Origin: Reyranella sp.
Lineage (GTDB): Bacteria > Pseudomonadota > Alphaproteobacteria > Reyranellales > Reyranellaceae
NCBI GenBank assembly: GCA_004296815.1
Contig: SCVT01000020.1
Coordinates: 1-8,297 of the forward strand
DNA: 8,297 bases
Direction: 5' to 3'
The notes under the pieces are model-generated. The model ran no database searches, was not told where the DNA came from, and was given only the letters and a program-made list of their open reading frames with translations. Of the stretch, positions 6,873-8,297 are shown in pieces (the first letter of the stretch is position 1; the number at the start of each line of letters is the position of its first letter). A program made the translations under genes and the position numbers.

Positions 6873-8150
6873 ATGAAGCGACCGACTGACGTGTGGTTGG
6901 CGGCGGGCGTTCGCACGCCCTTTGCCAAGGTCGATGGCGCACTGGCCAAGCTCGACGCCATCGAGCTTTCCGTGCCGGTGGCGCAGCACATGATGGGAGA
7001 GCTCAAGGGAGCGAAGCCCGACTTCGCCGTCTGGGGCGCCGTCGTGCCGAGCCTCACCTGGAGCAACATCGCGCGCGAGGTGCTGATGGACGCCGGCATC
7101 GATCCGACGATCCCGGCCTTCTCGACCGTCATGGCCTGCTCGACCAGCATGATGGGCACGATCGAGGCAGCCGGCATGATCGACGGCGACAGCGTCAACC
7201 TCGCCCTCGTGGGCGGCGTCGACAGTCTCAGCCGCGTGCAGATCGGACTCGGCCAGAAGCTCTCGGACTGGCTGCGCAAGTTCCAGCAGGCGCGCTCGCT
7301 CGGCCAGAAGATCGATCACCTGACGGCGCTGCACCTCAAGGACATCCGCCTCTTCATCCCGGCGATCAGCAACCGCACGACCGGCCTCAGCATGGGCGAG
7401 CACACCGAGATCACCGCCAAGGAATGGCAGATCGGCCGCGCCGAGCAGGACGAGATCGCGCTGGCCAGCCACCGCAACGCTGTTTCCGGCTGGGAGCGCG
7501 GCTTCTTCGACGATCTCGTGATCCCGATCGGCGACGTGAAGCGCGACACGATCCCGCGCAAGGACACCTCGCTCGAGCGCCTGGCCAAGCTGCAGCCCTC
7601 GTTCGACCGCACCAGCGGCAAGGGCACGCTCACCGCCGGCAACTCCTCGCCGCTGACTGACGGTGCCGCTGCCGTGTGGGTCGCGTCGACCAAGGGCCTC
7701 GACCGGCTCCCATCGACGACGCCGCGCGTAAAACTGGTCGACTGGGAGATCGGCTCTGTCGACTTCCGCGTCGAGGGCCTGCTGATGGCGCCCGCCTTCG
7801 CCATCCCGCGCCTGCTGGCGCGGCAGGGCCTGCGCTACGAGGACATCCATCTCTGGGAGATTCACGAAGCCTTCGCCGCGCAGGTCGCCTTCCATATGAA
7901 GGCGCTGCAGGATCCGGTGTTCCTGCGCGACCGCGCCAAGGTGCCGCGCGATTTCGGCGCCTTCCCGAAGGATCGACTCAACCCCAACGGCGGCAGCACC
8001 GCGCTCGGCCATCCATTCGGCGCGACCGGCGCACGCATCATCGGCCAGGCGGTGAAGGAGCTGGCGGCCATGCCCAAGGGGCAGCGCGCCATCGTCAGCA
8101 TCTGCGCCGATGGCGGCCAGGGAACCGTGCTGCTGCTGGAGTCGGCCTGA
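6873..8150 (+). CDS. acetyl-CoA acetyltransferase / 3-ketoacyl-CoA thiolase, FadI-like
   Basis: This 425-residue thiolase would cleave a 3-oxoacyl-CoA with CoA, or run the reverse condensation. The nucleophilic cysteine is Cys89 in STVMACSTSMM. The C-terminal catalytic residues are His380 in GGSTALGHPFGATGAR and Cys411 in ICADGGQG. The usual NEAFA motif appears as EIHEAFAAQ (329-337); the His variant is typical of FadI-like thiolases, and the length also fits that branch rather than the shorter FadA or PhaA type. The N-terminal VWLAAGVRTPFAK (7-19) is standard for the family. AGGAG (6863-6867) overlaps the dioxygenase stop codon and lies 5 nt before the ATG, which shows tight operon coupling. 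The context suggests it ends a small catabolic route begun by the oxygenase. The chain length it acts on is unknown. Confidence 0.93.
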   Translation: MKRPTDVWLAAGVRTPFAKVDGALAKLDAIELSVPVAQHMMGELKGAKPDFAVWGAVVPSLTWSNIAREVLMDAGIDPTIPAFSTVMACSTSMMGTIEAAGMIDGDSVNLALVGGVDSLSRVQIGLGQKLSDWLRKFQQARSLGQKIDHLTALHLKDIRLFIPAISNRTTGLSMGEHTEITAKEWQIGRAEQDEIALASHRNAVSGWERGFFDDLVIPIGDVKRDTIPRKDTSLERLAKLQPSFDRTSGKGTLTAGNSSPLTDGAAAVWVASTKGLDRLPSTTPRVKLVDWEIGSVDFRVEGLLMAPAFAIPRLLARQGLRYEDIHLWEIHEAFAAQVAFHMKALQDPVFLRDRAKVPRDFGAFPKDRLNPNGGSTALGHPFGATGARIIGQAVKELAAMPKGQRAIVSICADGGQGTVLLLESA

Positions 8151-8151
8151 A

Positions 8152-8202
8152 GTGTTTTCGGCTCAGATGGAACCGCATGCGGTTCCATCTGAACGGAAAC
8201 AC
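8152..8202. repeat. long inverted repeat with 30-bp perfect palindromic core
   Basis: The core at 8163-8192 is a perfect palindrome: its left arm TCAGATGGAACCGCA (8163-8177) is followed directly by the exact reverse complement. Outside a short imperfect stretch, GTGTTT (8152-8157) pairs with AAACAC (8197-8202), so the whole 51 bases can fold into one long hairpin. It starts one base after the thiolase stop codon. There is no T-run after it on either strand, so it is not a textbook intrinsic terminator, though it could still stop or stabilise transcripts. The form resembles REP-like dispersed palindromes. Confidence 0.8.
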
Positions 8203-8231
8203 GATGTTCGCGATGCCTCGTTCGTCGGTCA

Positions 8232-8263
8232 TTCCGGTCCGACTGGTGCCAGTCGGACCGGAA
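8232..8263. terminator. 15-bp perfect inverted repeat, possible (bidirectional) terminator
   Basis: TTCCGGTCCGACTGG (8232-8246) and its exact reverse complement (8249-8263) flank a two-base centre. The resulting hairpin is very GC-rich and stable. No T-tract follows on either strand, so a terminator role rests on position: it lies downstream of the thiolase on the plus strand and just beyond a possible stop codon on the minus strand (8269-8271). A second dispersed repeat type is the alternative. Confidence 0.5.
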
Positions 8264-8268
8264 AGACT

Positions 8269-8297
8269 TTATGCCGCGATATTGTCGATCAGACGCG
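8269..8297 (-). CDS. possible last codons of a minus-strand gene
   Basis: Reading in from the right edge on the minus strand, one frame gives RLIDNIAA followed by TAA at 8271-8269, just before the 8232-8263 hairpin. The placement after a hairpin and opposite the thiolase fits the end of a convergent gene. Eight residues are too few to judge coding potential or family, so this is a weak call. Confidence 0.25.

Noticed and set aside
6861..8012. A 383-codon minus-strand frame opposite the thiolase
   Set aside because: It is the antisense shadow of a thiolase with all catalytic residues. It has no credible start site or domain.

Overview
The window is GC-rich (by eye about two thirds G+C) with dense, mostly short-spaced genes. 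It looks like a chromosomal segment of an alphaproteobacterium. The family mix (a TfdA-like oxygenase, a FadI-type thiolase and an AbrB/VapB antitoxin) and the strong third-position G/C bias fit Hyphomicrobiales or Reyranella-like bacteria. That placement is inference, not proof. There is no rRNA, tRNA, CRISPR array, insertion sequence or phage gene.

Layout. Positions 2-310 (+) hold the 3' part of a GNAT acetyltransferase. Positions 365-924 (-) hold a VapBC-type toxin-antitoxin locus. Its AbrB-fold antitoxin is intact, but its PIN-domain toxin is broken: a central stretch is missing and the end is out of frame. A perfect 18-bp palindrome (929-946) lies just before the antitoxin start. It overlaps a plausible promoter whose predicted start point falls on the ATG, so the mRNA may be leaderless. 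Positions 955-2691 (-) hold a housekeeping pair: a SPOUT RNA methyltransferase followed 6 nt later by rlmN, the radical-SAM methylase for 23S rRNA A2503 and tRNA A37. Diverging from this pair across 32 bp is a (+) pair at 2724-4931: a class I SAM methyltransferase with an extra C-terminal module, and a ten-helix EamA-type transporter.

The transporter stop codon directly abuts the stop codon of a convergent D-2-hydroxyacid dehydrogenase (4932-5924, -). Across a 55-bp divergent region the dehydrogenase faces a (+) operon at 5980-8150: a TfdA/TauD-type 2-oxoglutarate/Fe(II) dioxygenase and a FadI-like thiolase 8 nt downstream. Together these three enzymes look like a small catabolic module. The oxygenase would hydroxylate and cleave an acidic substrate, the dehydrogenase would handle a 2-hydroxy or 2-oxo acid, and the thiolase would handle an acyl-CoA. 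The substrate cannot be read from sequence.

The last 147 bp (8151-8297) hold two strong perfect inverted repeats and possibly the last nine codons of a gene on the minus strand.

I do not see an obviously new multi-gene system. The points most worth a second look are the decayed toxin beside an intact antitoxin and operator, the two-part methyltransferase paired with a transporter, the TfdA-like operon, and the palindromes at the right end.
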